64,000 nucleotides of DNA, from positions 186,001 to 250,000 of the forward strand of contig NZ_WKJJ01000012.1 of the NCBI RefSeq assembly GCF_009674485.1. The letters are read 5' to 3'. A model generated the notes under the pieces. That model was not told the origin of the DNA. It was given only the letters and a program-made list of their open reading frames with translations, and ran no database searches. Of the stretch, positions 25,329 to 33,309 are shown one piece after another. The DNA is from Pseudoduganella rivuli. GTDB lineage: Bacteria > Pseudomonadota > Gammaproteobacteria > Burkholderiales > Burkholderiaceae_D. The position numbers were made by a program, and so were the translations under genes. Numbering within the stretch: the first letter of the stretch is position 1; each line of letters opens with the position of its first letter.

Positions 25329-26338
25329 GCCAGCCCCATGGCGCGCGCATGCACGACGGCAAACCAGCCCGCCTCGTCGGTCCACGTGCGGGTGGCGGCA
25401 AATCCCGCCTCGCGCAACAGTTCGACAAAGCTGCGGGGCGTGTATTTATAACTGTCTTCCGTGTGGATGCGCTCGCCGCGCGCAAAATGCCGTTCGCCCT
25501 GCGGCCACGTCACCACCAGCGCTTCGCGCGCTTCCAGGTGCATTTCGATGCGCCCTTCTTCCGCGTTGAAAAAAGCGCGGTGCTGCCACTGCGACACGTC
25601 GAAGTCCGCGCCGATCAACTGGTTGACGTGCCGCAGCATGTTCAGGTTGAAGGCCGCCGTGACGCCGATCGCATCGTCATAGGCAGCATCGAGCGTGGCG
25701 CTGTCTTTCACCAGGTCGACACCGATCAGCAGGCTGCACTCGCCCGCCCCGCTGGCGCCATCGGTCCGCAACCGGCGCAGGAAGGCAATCGCTTCATGCG
25801 GCGTGAAATTGCCGATCGACGAACCGGGATAAAAGAATACGCGGCCCTGCTGGCGCACCGTGTCCGGCAACGCCAGCGTGGAAGAAAAATCCAGCGCCAG
25901 CGCATGCATGTCGATCGCGGGGAAACGTTGCTGCAACCGCAGCACGGCTTCATTGAGGAAGTCACGCGAAATATCGATCGGCACGTACTGGGCCGGTTGT
26001 AGCAGCGGAAACAGGCTGGCGGCCTTGGCGCAATTGCCCGCCCCCAGGTCGATCAGCGTGCAACCCTCCCCCACTGCGCGGGCGATATCGGCGCCATGCC
26101 GTGCGAAAATAGCCGCTTCCGTGCGGGTCGGGTAATACTCGGGCAATTCGCAGATGGCTTCGAACAGCCGCGATCCGAGGCTGTCGTACAAATACTTGGG
26201 CGATGTGGCCGCCCGCCTGGCCAGCAATCCAGCGCTGATTTCCGCGATGATGGCGTCACTGCCCCGGGCAATGACGGCAGGCCGGCTGGAAACTTCTGGC
26301 GGTATCACGCGGACCGCCGCAGTACGGGACAGATGCAT
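25325..26338 (-). CDS. egtD: Histidine N-alpha-methyltransferase EgtD
   Basis: 337 residues from the ATG at 26338; the open frame extends to 26470 but that part is low in GC and holds repeats. Trimethylates histidine to hercynine with three SAM. Key stretches: Y-L-Y-D-S-L-G-S-R-L-F-E-A-I-C-E-L-P-E-Y-Y-P-T-R-T-E, SAM motif L-I-D-L-G-A-G-N-C-A-K, Y-V-P-I-D-I-S, F-Y-P-G-S-S-I-G-N-F, and the C-terminal H-T-E-D-S-Y-K-Y. First gene of a two-gene operon with egtB. Hercynine is the shared substrate for ergothioneine and selenoneine, so this gene could feed both EgtB and the SenA-like protein 8 kb away. Confidence 0.95.
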   Translation of the reverse strand: MHLSRTAAVRVIPPEVSSRPAVIARGSDAIIAEISAGLLARRAATSPKYLYDSLGSRLFEAICELPEYYPTRTEAAIFARHGADIARAVGEGCTLIDLGAGNCAKAASLFPLLQPAQYVPIDISRDFLNEAVLRLQQRFPAIDMHALALDFSSTLALPDTVRQQGRVFFYPGSSIGNFTPHEAIAFLRRLRTDGASGAGECSLLIGVDLVKDSATLDAAYDDAIGVTAAFNLNMLRHVNQLIGADFDVSQWQHRAFFNAEEGRIEMHLEAREALVVTWPQGERHFARGERIHTEDSYKYTPRSFVELLREAGFAATRTWTDEAGWFAVVHARAMGLA

Positions 26339-26405
26339 AGTGTGCTCATTGTGACGTTGAAAGGCGCCACCGGCGGGCCGCTGCCGATGCATGGTTTTGC
26401 TATCA

Positions 26406-26438
26406 TAGCCGAATATGAAAATTACGTAGCCGAATATG
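26406..26438. promoter_or_regulatory. 12-bp direct repeat, 21-bp period, between egtD and the ABC operon
   Basis: TAGCCGAATATG occurs at 26406-26417 and again at 26427-26438. The 21-bp period equals two helical turns, so a protein could bind both copies on one face. It sits in the 146-bp divergent region, 47 bp before the transporter start and 68 bp before egtD, so one regulator could control both operons. Confidence 0.65.
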
Positions 26439-26484
26439 CAACAGTCGTGCGGCCACGTCCCTTCAGTCAACCAAGGATCCCCTG

Positions 26485-27351
26485 ATGAAAATTTCCGCCC
26501 TGCGTACTGTCCAGTCGCTGTTTGCCGCTTCCCTGCTGTTTGCCGCCGCCCAGGCGCCCGCGCAACAGGTATTGCGTGTGTCCGCCATCCCGGATGAAAA
26601 GCCGACCGAACTGCAGCGCAAGTTCAAGCCGCTGGGTGATTACCTGGAAAAGAAACTGGCCATGAAGGTGGAATTCACGCCCGTCACCGATTACGCGGCG
26701 TCCGTGGAAGGCCTGGTCGCGGGCAAACTGGACATGGTGTGGTTCGGCGGCTTCACGTTCGTGCAAGCCAAGGAACGCAGCAAGGGCCAGGTGGTGCCGC
26801 TGGTGCAGCGCGCGGAAGATGAGAAATTCCGCTCCGTGTTCATCACCACGCACAAGGACATCAACCAGCTGGCCGATTTGAAGGGCCGCACGCTGTCGTT
26901 CGGCTCGGAAAGCTCGACGTCCGGCCACCTGATGCCACGCTCGTTCCTGCTGGCCGCGAAAATCAACCCGGATACGGACTTGAAGCGCATCGCCTTCTCC
27001 GGCGCCCACGACGCCACCGTGGCGGCCGTGGCAGGCGGCAAGGTCGACGCGGGCGCGCTGAACATCTCCGTGTGGGAAAAGCAGGTCGAAGAGAAAAAAG
27101 TCGACCCGAACACCGTGCGCGTGTTCTACACCACGCCAGGCTACTACGATTACAACTGGACCGTGCGCGCCGACATGCCGGCCGCGCTGAAAAAGAAAAT
27201 CACGGACGCCTTCCTCGCGCTGGATCCGAAAAACCCGCAAGACAAGGAAATCCTCGACTTGCAGCGCGCATCGAAATTCGTGCCGACCAAGGTGGAAAAC
27301 TATGGCGCGATTGAAGCGGCGGCCGTCAATGCCGGCCTGTTGAAGAAATAA
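26485..27351 (+). CDS. PhnD-like ABC transporter substrate-binding protein, putative selenium oxyanion type
   Basis: 288 residues with a signal peptide (to about A-P-A-Q-Q). AAGGA precedes the ATG. Periplasmic binding protein of the phosphonate (PhnD) superfamily. The motifs S-A-I-P-D-E-K-P-T-E-L-Q-R-K-F-K-P-L-G-D-Y-L, F-G-S-E-S-S-T-S-G-H-L-M-P-R and T-T-P-G-Y-Y-D-Y-N-W-T-V match what I recall of the group annotated as putative selenate ABC transporter binding protein, which was defined partly by co-occurrence with selenium genes. First gene of a five-gene operon (26485-30537). Nearby selD and the SenA-like gene fit the selenium reading. Phosphonate or phosphite binding cannot be excluded. 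Confidence 0.8.
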   Translation: MKISALRTVQSLFAASLLFAAAQAPAQQVLRVSAIPDEKPTELQRKFKPLGDYLEKKLAMKVEFTPVTDYAASVEGLVAGKLDMVWFGGFTFVQAKERSKGQVVPLVQRAEDEKFRSVFITTHKDINQLADLKGRTLSFGSESSTSGHLMPRSFLLAAKINPDTDLKRIAFSGAHDATVAAVAGGKVDAGALNISVWEKQVEEKKVDPNTVRVFYTTPGYYDYNWTVRADMPAALKKKITDAFLALDPKNPQDKEILDLQRASKFVPTKVENYGAIEAAAVNAGLLKK

Positions 27352-27361
27352 AATATCACTG

Positions 27362-28183
27362 ATGCCTGAAGCTGTTTATCAATTGCGCGGCCTGACCGTG
27401 CGGCATGCCGCCGCGGGCCGCGCGCTGGCGCTGGAAAATATCGACCTGCAGATCGCGGCCGGCGAACAGGTGGCCGTAATCGGCCCGTCAGGCGCCGGCA
27501 AGACCACGCTGCTGGCCACGCTGGCGTGCGCGCACCGTCCCGACAGCGGCGCGTTCACGGCCTTCGGCGCCGACCCCTGGTCGCTCGATAACGGGGCGCG
27601 CCACAAGCTGCGTTCCCGCCTGTTCCTGGCGCCGCAAACGCCGCCCCTGCCGCCGCGCCAGCGCGTGGTGACGGCCGTGCTGGCGGCGCGCCTGCCGCAC
27701 TGGAATTTCTGGCGCGCGGCGGCCTCGCTGTTCAAGCCGGCCGATCCGGAAGCGGCGTTCCGCGCGCTGGCCCGCTTCAACCTGGGCGACAAGCTGTATA
27801 GCCGCGTCGACCGTCTGTCCGGCGGTGAGCGGCAGCGGTGCGCGCTGGCGCGCATGTTGTTGTCCGATGCGCAGGCGCTGCTGGTCGACGAACCCCTGTC
27901 CGCGCTGGACCCCGCACTGTCCCAACTGACCCTGGCCACGTTGCAGCAGGAAGCGGCCAGCCGTAATGCCGCGCTGGTCTGCAGCCTGCACCAGGTGGAA
28001 CTGGCGCTGGCGCATTTCCCCCGCATCGTCGCGTTGAAACATGGCCGCATCGCGTTCGACTTGCCGCGCGAACGGGTGACGGAGGCCATGATCGCGGAAC
28101 TGTACCTGGGCGAATTGCCGCCCGCGAATTCCCCCCATCCGCTGGAAGTCCCCGCCACGCTGGCGGGCGGCGCCTGCCTGTGA
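27362..28183 (+). CDS. PhnC-like ABC transporter ATP-binding protein
   Basis: 273 residues, 10 bp after the binding protein gene. Walker A G-P-S-G-A-G-K-T-T (about 40-48), signature L-S-G-G-E-R-Q-R, Walker B A-L-L-V-D-E-P with the D-loop S-A-L-D, and switch His in S-L-H-Q-V. Energises the two permeases downstream. The GTGA overlap with the next gene (4 bp) indicates translational coupling. Confidence 0.9.
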   Translation: MPEAVYQLRGLTVRHAAAGRALALENIDLQIAAGEQVAVIGPSGAGKTTLLATLACAHRPDSGAFTAFGADPWSLDNGARHKLRSRLFLAPQTPPLPPRQRVVTAVLAARLPHWNFWRAAASLFKPADPEAAFRALARFNLGDKLYSRVDRLSGGERQRCALARMLLSDAQALLVDEPLSALDPALSQLTLATLQQEAASRNAALVCSLHQVELALAHFPRIVALKHGRIAFDLPRERVTEAMIAELYLGELPPANSPHPLEVPATLAGGACL

Positions 28184-29052
28184 CGGTGGACAGCAACCGC
28201 ATGAAGCTGCTGAACATTCCCGCCGTCCCCTACAGCGAACGCCATCCCGATCCCGCCACGCGGGGGCGGGTGCTGGCGATGGCCGCAGTTGCCATCGCCA
28301 TGTGGCCGATGCTAGTGGCCAGCGAATTCAAGCCATGGATCCTGTTCGATGCGCAAAGCCTGCAATCGACGTGGCAATTCCTGGCGACGTTTTACCCGCC
28401 CGTCCATGACGCCGAATTCCTGGCCATGGTGGCGCGCGAAACGTGGAAGACCATCGCCATCGCCACCGCCGGGCTGTCGCTGGCGCTGGTGGGCGCGATC
28501 CCCGCCACCCTGCTGGTGACGGAGCGCCTGTCGATTTCCCGCCTGGGTACCGGCCGCATGGCGCCGCTGCCGTATGCAGTGCGCCAGGCCGTGCGCTGGC
28601 TGCTGGTGCTGTTGCGCTCCGTGCCGGAACTGGTGTGGGCGCTGCTGTTCGTCCGCATCGTCGGCCTCGGCGCCACGGCCGGCGTGCTGGCCATTGCCCT
28701 CACCTATTGCGGCATGCTGGGCAAGGTCTACGCGGAAATCCTGGAATCGTCGGAAAACCATGCCGCCGACACCTTGCTGGCCAATGGCGCCGGCCGCCTG
28801 CAAGCCTTGCTGTATGGCGCCATGCCGGATGCGGCGTCGGAACTGGTGTCGTACACCGTGTACCGTTGGGAATGCGCAATCCGCGGCTCCGTCATCATGG
28901 GCTTCGTCGGCGCCGGCGGGCTGGGGCAGCGGATGGAGGAATCCATGAAAATGCTGGCCGGCGGCGAAGTGTGCACGATGCTGCTGGTGTTTATCGCACT
29001 GGTGGCGGCGGCCGACCTGGTCTCGAAATGGCTGCGCGGGAGGCTGGCATGA
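28180..29052 (+). CDS. PhnE-like ABC transporter permease 1
   Basis: 290 residues from a GTG overlapping the previous stop by 4 bp. Integral membrane protein of about six segments; the EAA-like cytoplasmic loop reads N-G-A-G-R-L-Q-A-L-L-Y-G-A-M-P-D-A and is followed by Y-R-W-E-C-A-I-R-G-S-V-I-M-G-F-V-G-A-G-G-L-G, typical of phosphonate-type permeases. The L-R-S-V-P-E-L-V-W-A-L-L-F segment is also family-typical. Ends in an ATGA overlap with permease 2. Confidence 0.9.
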   Translation: MTVDSNRMKLLNIPAVPYSERHPDPATRGRVLAMAAVAIAMWPMLVASEFKPWILFDAQSLQSTWQFLATFYPPVHDAEFLAMVARETWKTIAIATAGLSLALVGAIPATLLVTERLSISRLGTGRMAPLPYAVRQAVRWLLVLLRSVPELVWALLFVRIVGLGATAGVLAIALTYCGMLGKVYAEILESSENHAADTLLANGAGRLQALLYGAMPDAASELVSYTVYRWECAIRGSVIMGFVGAGGLGQRMEESMKMLAGGEVCTMLLVFIALVAAADLVSKWLRGRLA

Positions 29053-29843
29053 CGGTACAAGGCATGCCTCCTCCTCCACCGCGCGGCTGGACCGGCTGGC
29101 TGATGGCGCTGCTGCTGGCGGCGCTGGTGGTGGCAAGTTTCATCACGCTGGACTTGAAGTGGGCGGAGTTCGCCACGCCGGGCGCGCTGCGCTCGATGGC
29201 GGAATTCCTCGGTGGCTTCGCGCCGCCCGAACTGGGCACGCCCTTCCTGCTGAAGACGGCCACCGGCGCGCTGGAAACGCTGGCGATGTCGGCGGTGGGT
29301 ACGTTGCTGGCGGTGGCGGCCGGCCTGGTGCTGGCGATCCCCGGCGCGGGACGCCTGGGCATGCCGCTGCGCGGCGCGGTGCGCGTCGTGCTCAATGTGC
29401 TGCGCTCGATTCCCGAACTGGTGTGGGCTTACATGTTGCTGATCGCGGCCGGCCTGGGGCCATTCGCGGGCACGCTGGCGCTGGCCGCGCACACGGCCGG
29501 CGTGCTGGGGCGGCTGTTCGCCGACGCGCTGGAAAATGCGCCATTGCACGCCGAACACAGTTTGCGCACCAATGGCACGCCGGTGCTGGCGGCGTTCCTG
29601 TACGCGACCCTGCCGCAAACCTTGCCGCAAATGCTGTCCTACACGCTGTACCGCTGGGAAAACAATATCCGCGCCGCCGCCGTGCTGGGCGTCGTGGGCG
29701 CCGGCGGACTGGGACAAATGTTGAAATACCACCTGTCGCTGTTCCAGATGCAGCCGGCCGCCACGGTGATTCTCGCCATGCTGGCGCTGGTGGCGCTGGT
29801 CGATGCCGCCAGCGCCGCCACCCGGCGCTGGCTCACGAAATAA
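29049..29843 (+). CDS. PhnE-like ABC transporter permease 2
   Basis: 264 residues from the ATG at 29049, overlapping permease 1 by 4 bp; a longer same-frame reading lies inside permease 1 and is rejected. It repeats permease 1 motifs: L-R-S-I-P-E-L-V-W-A-Y-M-L, then Y-R-W-E-N-N-I-R-A-A-A-V-L-G-V-V-G-A-G-G-L-G-Q-M. The Pro-rich start (P-P-P-P-P) is cytoplasmic. The two permeases probably form a heterodimer and arose by duplication. Confidence 0.9.
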   Translation: MTVQGMPPPPPRGWTGWLMALLLAALVVASFITLDLKWAEFATPGALRSMAEFLGGFAPPELGTPFLLKTATGALETLAMSAVGTLLAVAAGLVLAIPGAGRLGMPLRGAVRVVLNVLRSIPELVWAYMLLIAAGLGPFAGTLALAAHTAGVLGRLFADALENAPLHAEHSLRTNGTPVLAAFLYATLPQTLPQMLSYTLYRWENNIRAAAVLGVVGAGGLGQMLKYHLSLFQMQPAATVILAMLALVALVDAASAATRRWLTK

Positions 29844-29850
29844 GGACTGT

Positions 29851-30537
29851 ATGCTCGCCCTCAAGAACCTGTCGAAAACCTATACGGCCGGCCACCCGGT
29901 GCTGGCCAATTTGAACTGGGAATTCAAGGCGGGGGAATTCGTCGCCATCATGGGCGAATCCGGTGTCGGCAAATCCACGCTGCTGAACCTGATCGCGGGA
30001 CTGGACCAGCCGGACGCCACCAGCGTTCCACCCATCATGCTCGATGGCGTGGCCATGTCGGCGCTGGACGACGACGCCGCCACACGCTTGCGGCGGCAAA
30101 AAATGGGCTTTATTTTCCAGGCGTTCCACGTGCTGCCACACCTGACGTTGCACCAGAACGTGGCCTTGCCGCTGCTGCTGAACGGCATGAGCCGTCACCG
30201 CGCCAATGAAATGCTGGACGCCGTCGGCCTGCGGGGACGGGCCGACGATTATCCGCACCAGTTGTCCGGCGGCCAGTTGCAGCGGGTCGCGATTGCCCGC
30301 GCACTGGTGCATCGCCCCGGGCTGGTGCTGGCCGATGAACCGACCGGCAACCTCGATCCGGAAACCGCGCACAGCATATTGATGTTGTTACGCAACGAAA
30401 TTAAAGCCAGCGGCGCCTGCACGATCATGGTCACCCATTCGCATGCGGCAGCGGAAATGGCGGACCACACTCTGATACTGACGAGGTCGGGACTGCAAGT
30501 TGGCAAATCCGTCAATCCTATTGCACAAGAAAAATAA
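29851..30537 (+). CDS. ABC transporter ATP-binding protein, LolD/YbbA-like
   Basis: 228 residues from the ATG at 29851; the AAGGA site overlaps the permease 2 stop. Walker A G-E-S-G-V-G-K-S-T, Q-loop G-F-I-F-Q-A-F-H-V-L-P-H-L-T, signature L-S-G-G-Q-L-Q-R-V-A-I-A-R-A-L, Walker B L-V-L-A-D-E-P-T-G-N-L-D and switch T-H-S. These are hallmarks of the MacB/LolD-type ATPases, a different branch from the PhnC-like ATPase in the same operon. No matching FtsX-type permease is present, so either it works with the PhnE-like pair or its partner is elsewhere. Confidence 0.88.
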   Translation: MLALKNLSKTYTAGHPVLANLNWEFKAGEFVAIMGESGVGKSTLLNLIAGLDQPDATSVPPIMLDGVAMSALDDDAATRLRRQKMGFIFQAFHVLPHLTLHQNVALPLLLNGMSRHRANEMLDAVGLRGRADDYPHQLSGGQLQRVAIARALVHRPGLVLADEPTGNLDPETAHSILMLLRNEIKASGACTIMVTHSHAAAEMADHTLILTRSGLQVGKSVNPIAQEK

Positions 30538-30707
30538 TAATTTTTTTGTTAAAACGTTCCATTTATTTTCTGTTGCAGTATCATACATACAACTTGCTTG
30601 GTTATTAATAGCAGAGTCGATCCGCCATGTTGTTGAAAACGCCATCATGGCGGTAAGACACAAGCCAGGGACGCCGGCCTATCTACATCAAGAGTAAGGA
30701 GGAGAAA

Positions 30708-30995
30708 ATGAGCGTGCGGCAAAAGAAGCTGGAGCTGATCGAGGCCATGAATCGAGCCAGGGCCATGGAACCATCCAGTTTTGTACCCAACAAGTTGCTC
30801 GATACGCTGATCGAAAAGATGAATCTGAAGAATGACGCGGAGTTATGCCGCGTGCTGGAAGTTCAGCCTCCCATCATCAGTAAAATCCGGCACCGGAAGC
30901 TAGCAGTCGGCGCCACGATCCTGCTGCGCATGCATGAAAAGTCGGATATCAGTATCCGCGAATTGAAAGATTTGTCTTCCGCTTCCATGCACTGA
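30708..30995 (+). CDS. Small helix-turn-helix protein of unknown function
   Basis: 95 residues with a very strong site (TAAGGAGG) before the ATG. Residues about 38-68, N-L-K-N-D-A-E-L-C-R-V-L-E-V-Q-P-P-I-I-S-K-I-R, look like a Cro/CI-type helix-turn-helix in which P-P-I-I-S-K-I-R would be the recognition helix. No other domain. The 170-bp AT-rich region upstream may carry its promoter. Likely a DNA-binding regulator; target unknown. Confidence 0.75.
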   Translation: MSVRQKKLELIEAMNRARAMEPSSFVPNKLLDTLIEKMNLKNDAELCRVLEVQPPIISKIRHRKLAVGATILLRMHEKSDISIRELKDLSSASMH

Positions 30996-31107
30996 CCGCA
31001 GCACCAGCGACCATCGGCGCCGGAACACTCCGGCGCCAGTAACAGCCCAAACCCCGCTGTTCCACTTCCCGGTCGATCCGCCTCCCCAATTCCGCAGCGG
31101 TATTCCC

Positions 31108-31575
31108 TTACAACACCGGCATCGCCAACTGCGGCGAAATGATCTTGTCCCACGCCAGCGCGCAGGCGCCCGTGGCGCCGGGCAGGCAAAAGATCAGGGT
31201 CTTGTTGGCATAGCCTGCCAGCGCGCGCTGGTTGACCAGCGACGTCCCCACTTCGGCAAAAAACACATTGTGCAGCAGGCTGCCGAAGCCGCGCACTTCC
31301 TGTTCCAGCAACGCGGTCGCCACGTCGCAAACCGTGTTGCGGCGCGCGAAACCGGCGCCGCCCGCACTCAGCACCACCTGGATGCCGGGATCGGCAATGC
31401 AGTCCGCCAGCACGCGGCGTACACTGTCCGCGTCGTCGGCCACGCAATCGCGGCGCACCAGTTCATGGCCTGCCGCCTGCGCGCGCGCCGCCAGCAAATC
31501 GCCCGCGCCATCGCGCACCGTGTGGCTCGCCGCCACGCTGAGGACTGCGCAGCGCAGCCTCAGAGCTTCCATCAT
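31108..31575 (-). CDS. moaB: Molybdenum cofactor biosynthesis protein B
   Basis: 155 residues from the ATG at 31575; a GTG six bases earlier (31581) is an alternative, sharing the GGGAGG site. MoaB/MogA fold, binds molybdopterin. The usual T-G-G-T-G segment reads L-S-A-G-G-A-G-F-A-R-R-N, a divergence from the consensus, while the C-terminal F-C-L-P-G-A-T-G-A-C-A-L-A-W matches the family's L-P-G-S-T-x-A-C. Family size is normal (about 160-170). It follows olsB by about 20 bp on the same strand and may be co-transcribed with it. Confidence 0.85.
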   Translation of the reverse strand: MMEALRLRCAVLSVAASHTVRDGAGDLLAARAQAAGHELVRRDCVADDADSVRRVLADCIADPGIQVVLSAGGAGFARRNTVCDVATALLEQEVRGFGSLLHNVFFAEVGTSLVNQRALAGYANKTLIFCLPGATGACALAWDKIISPQLAMPVL

Positions 31576-31596
31576 GCCCACGACGCCTCCCGTACT

Positions 31597-32367
31597 TTAC
31601 GCGGCCACGCCGTAATGCCTGGCGTAGCGCGCATCCAGGTTCGCCAGCGGCATCAGCAGGAACAGGTCGGCGCTTTCGAAATCAGGATCCCAGGCCGGTT
31701 CGCCGCAAATCCACGCGCCCGAACGCATATAACCTTTCAGCAGCGCGGGTACTTGCACGTTTTGCGCGGGGTCCAGTTTGGTGTACGGGAATGGCAGGTG
31801 CGGCGTGACGCGGTATTCGCTGGGCGCCAGGTGGCGCTGGATCAGTTGGCGGTAGACCGCCACGGCATTGTGGCCGCCATCGGCCAGACTGATGCTGGCG
31901 CAGCCGGCCAGGAAATCGCAGCGTTCGCGGCGCATGTATTCCGCCAGGCCGGACCACAGCAGCATGATGACGCTGCCGCCACGGTAATCCGGGTGGATGC
32001 AGGCGCGGCCAGCTTCCACGATGCGCGAGCGGATCACGTTCAGACGCGACAGGTCGAATTCGCCTTCCGAATACATGCGGCCCAACTTGTGGGCGCGCGC
32101 TGCGCTCAGCAGGCGATAGGTACCCACCACTTCCAGGGAGTTGGCATCACGGACGATCAGGTGATCGCAATGTTCGTCGAATTCGTCGCAATCGAGGCGG
32201 TCGGCGCGCGCCAGTGCGGACAGGCCCATCGTCTCAATGAACACCTTGTAGCGCAGGCGCTGCACTTCACGCAATTCTTCCGGCGTGCTGGCCATGCTGA
32301 GCACCAGTTTGCCCGGGGTGGCGCGCAGGTCGGCCTGTGCGTGTAACAGTTGCGGTTGCTGTTGCAT
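31597..32367 (-). CDS. olsB: Ornithine N-alpha-acyltransferase (OlsB-like)
   Basis: 256 residues from ATG 32367 with AAGGAA six bases upstream. GNAT-related fold: L-R-Y-K-V-F-I-E-T-M-G-L, D-C-D-E-F-D-E-H-C-D-H-L-I-V, V-G-T-Y-R-L-L and E-A-G-R-A-C-I-H-P-D-Y-R-G-G-S-V-I are the conserved boxes of OlsB/hemolysin-like acyltransferases. It makes lyso-ornithine lipid from ornithine and acyl-ACP, the first step of phosphorus-free ornithine lipid synthesis. No olsA (second acyltransferase) is next to it. Confidence 0.85.
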   Translation of the reverse strand: MQQQPQLLHAQADLRATPGKLVLSMASTPEELREVQRLRYKVFIETMGLSALARADRLDCDEFDEHCDHLIVRDANSLEVVGTYRLLSAARAHKLGRMYSEGEFDLSRLNVIRSRIVEAGRACIHPDYRGGSVIMLLWSGLAEYMRRERCDFLAGCASISLADGGHNAVAVYRQLIQRHLAPSEYRVTPHLPFPYTKLDPAQNVQVPALLKGYMRSGAWICGEPAWDPDFESADLFLLMPLANLDARYARHYGVAA

Positions 32368-32420
32368 GCTTGTTCCTTGTTGGTTGAGACAAGGCAAGCG
32401 TAGCGGCCGATTGCTTCAGG

Positions 32421-32444
32421 AAAATGACAAATAAATGTCATTTT
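32421..32444. promoter_or_regulatory. Perfect 9-bp inverted repeat upstream of olsB
   Basis: AAAATGACA (32421-32429) and TGTCATTTT (32436-32444) flank a 6-bp AT centre, 54 bp upstream of the olsB start and 64 bp downstream of the histone-like gene. It could be an olsB operator or a terminator for the upstream gene; the AT-rich arms allow either. Confidence 0.5.
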
Positions 32445-32507
32445 TATTACACGACAACATTTTACGGGCCGCCGCCGCCATGTCCGGCGGCAACGGCCAG
32501 CGCACCA

Positions 32508-33248
32508 TCAACCCTTCTTCGGACGGCCCGTTTTCAGTTGCGGCAGCGAGGCCAGCACGGCTTTCAGCGCAGCCATGTCGAGCTTGCTGATCAGCGAAAC
32601 ACCGACGCGCAGCAGTTCGCTTTTCTTGATTTCAAAGCCGGCCTTCAGCGCCGACTTCTTCACGGCGCCCAGGATGGCGTATTCGTCTTCCGGCATCGTG
32701 AAGCTGTCGCGCACCAGTTTTTCCTTCGATGCTTTGGCTGGCGCGTCGGCCGGCTTGGCCGTCTTCGCGGGTTTTGCCGCCTTGACAGGCTTGGCGGCTT
32801 TGGCGTCAGCCTTCGGCGCCGCCTTGGCAGCGGCTTTAGGCGCAGCTTTGGCGGCGGCTTTCGGTGCGGCCTTCGATTCGGTCTTCGGTTCGGCCTTGGA
32901 TGCGGCTTTAGTTGCGGCTTTAGTTGCGGCCTTAGGTGCGACCTTCGGTGCGGCCTTAGGTGCAGCCTTGGCGGCCGGCTTGGCCGCAGCCGCTTTGGCG
33001 GCAGGCGCGGCCTTCACGGGCCTGGCTTCGGCAGCCTTGACGGGTTTTGCCGCTTTCACGGCCTTGGCCGCCTTGGCAGGTTCGGCCTTGGTTACCGCCT
33101 TCGCGGTCTTGCCGGACGCGCGCGAGGCCGGCTTGGCGGCTTTTGCCGGGGCTTCCGCCGCGGCAGCGGCAGGCGCTTTCACGGCTTCGGCGGTGGAAGT
33201 GGCCTCCGATACCGGGGCGGTGGCGTCGCTGGTTACTGGTTTGGTCAT
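32508..33248 (-). CDS. Histone H1-like Lys/Ala-rich DNA-binding protein
   Basis: 246 residues. Residues about 20-175 are almost wholly Ala, Lys and Pro in A-A-K-P/A-A-P-K repeats, like eukaryotic H1 tails, AlgP and bacterial histone-like proteins; the DNA is correspondingly repetitive. The C-terminal 70 residues are of normal composition: D-S-F-T-M-P-E-D-E-Y-A-I-L-G-A-V-K-K and K-K-S-E-L-L-R-V-G-V-S-L-I, a strand-helix-helix pattern resembling ribbon-helix-helix DNA-binding domains. It probably binds DNA as a nucleoid protein, with the tail neutralising phosphate. Repeat length may vary between strains through slippage. Confidence 0.8.
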   Translation of the reverse strand: MTKPVTSDATAPVSEATSTAEAVKAPAAAAAEAPAKAAKPASRASGKTAKAVTKAEPAKAAKAVKAAKPVKAAEARPVKAAPAAKAAAAKPAAKAAPKAAPKVAPKAATKAATKAASKAEPKTESKAAPKAAAKAAPKAAAKAAPKADAKAAKPVKAAKPAKTAKPADAPAKASKEKLVRDSFTMPEDEYAILGAVKKSALKAGFEIKKSELLRVGVSLISKLDMAALKAVLASLPQLKTGRPKKG

Positions 33249-33309
33249 GCCGGACTCCGAAAAAGTTTTGAATAATATAAACAGTATATACTATTCCTCA
33301 GCAGTAAAC

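Noticed and set aside
28443..29048. Extended first half of permease 2
   Set aside because: This part lies in another frame of permease 1; the ATG at 29049 overlaps the permease 1 stop by 4 bp as in the other junctions.
32700..33200. CRISPR-like or tandem repeat array
   Set aside because: The repetition is the codon pattern of the Lys/Ala tail, without constant repeats or spacers of fixed length.
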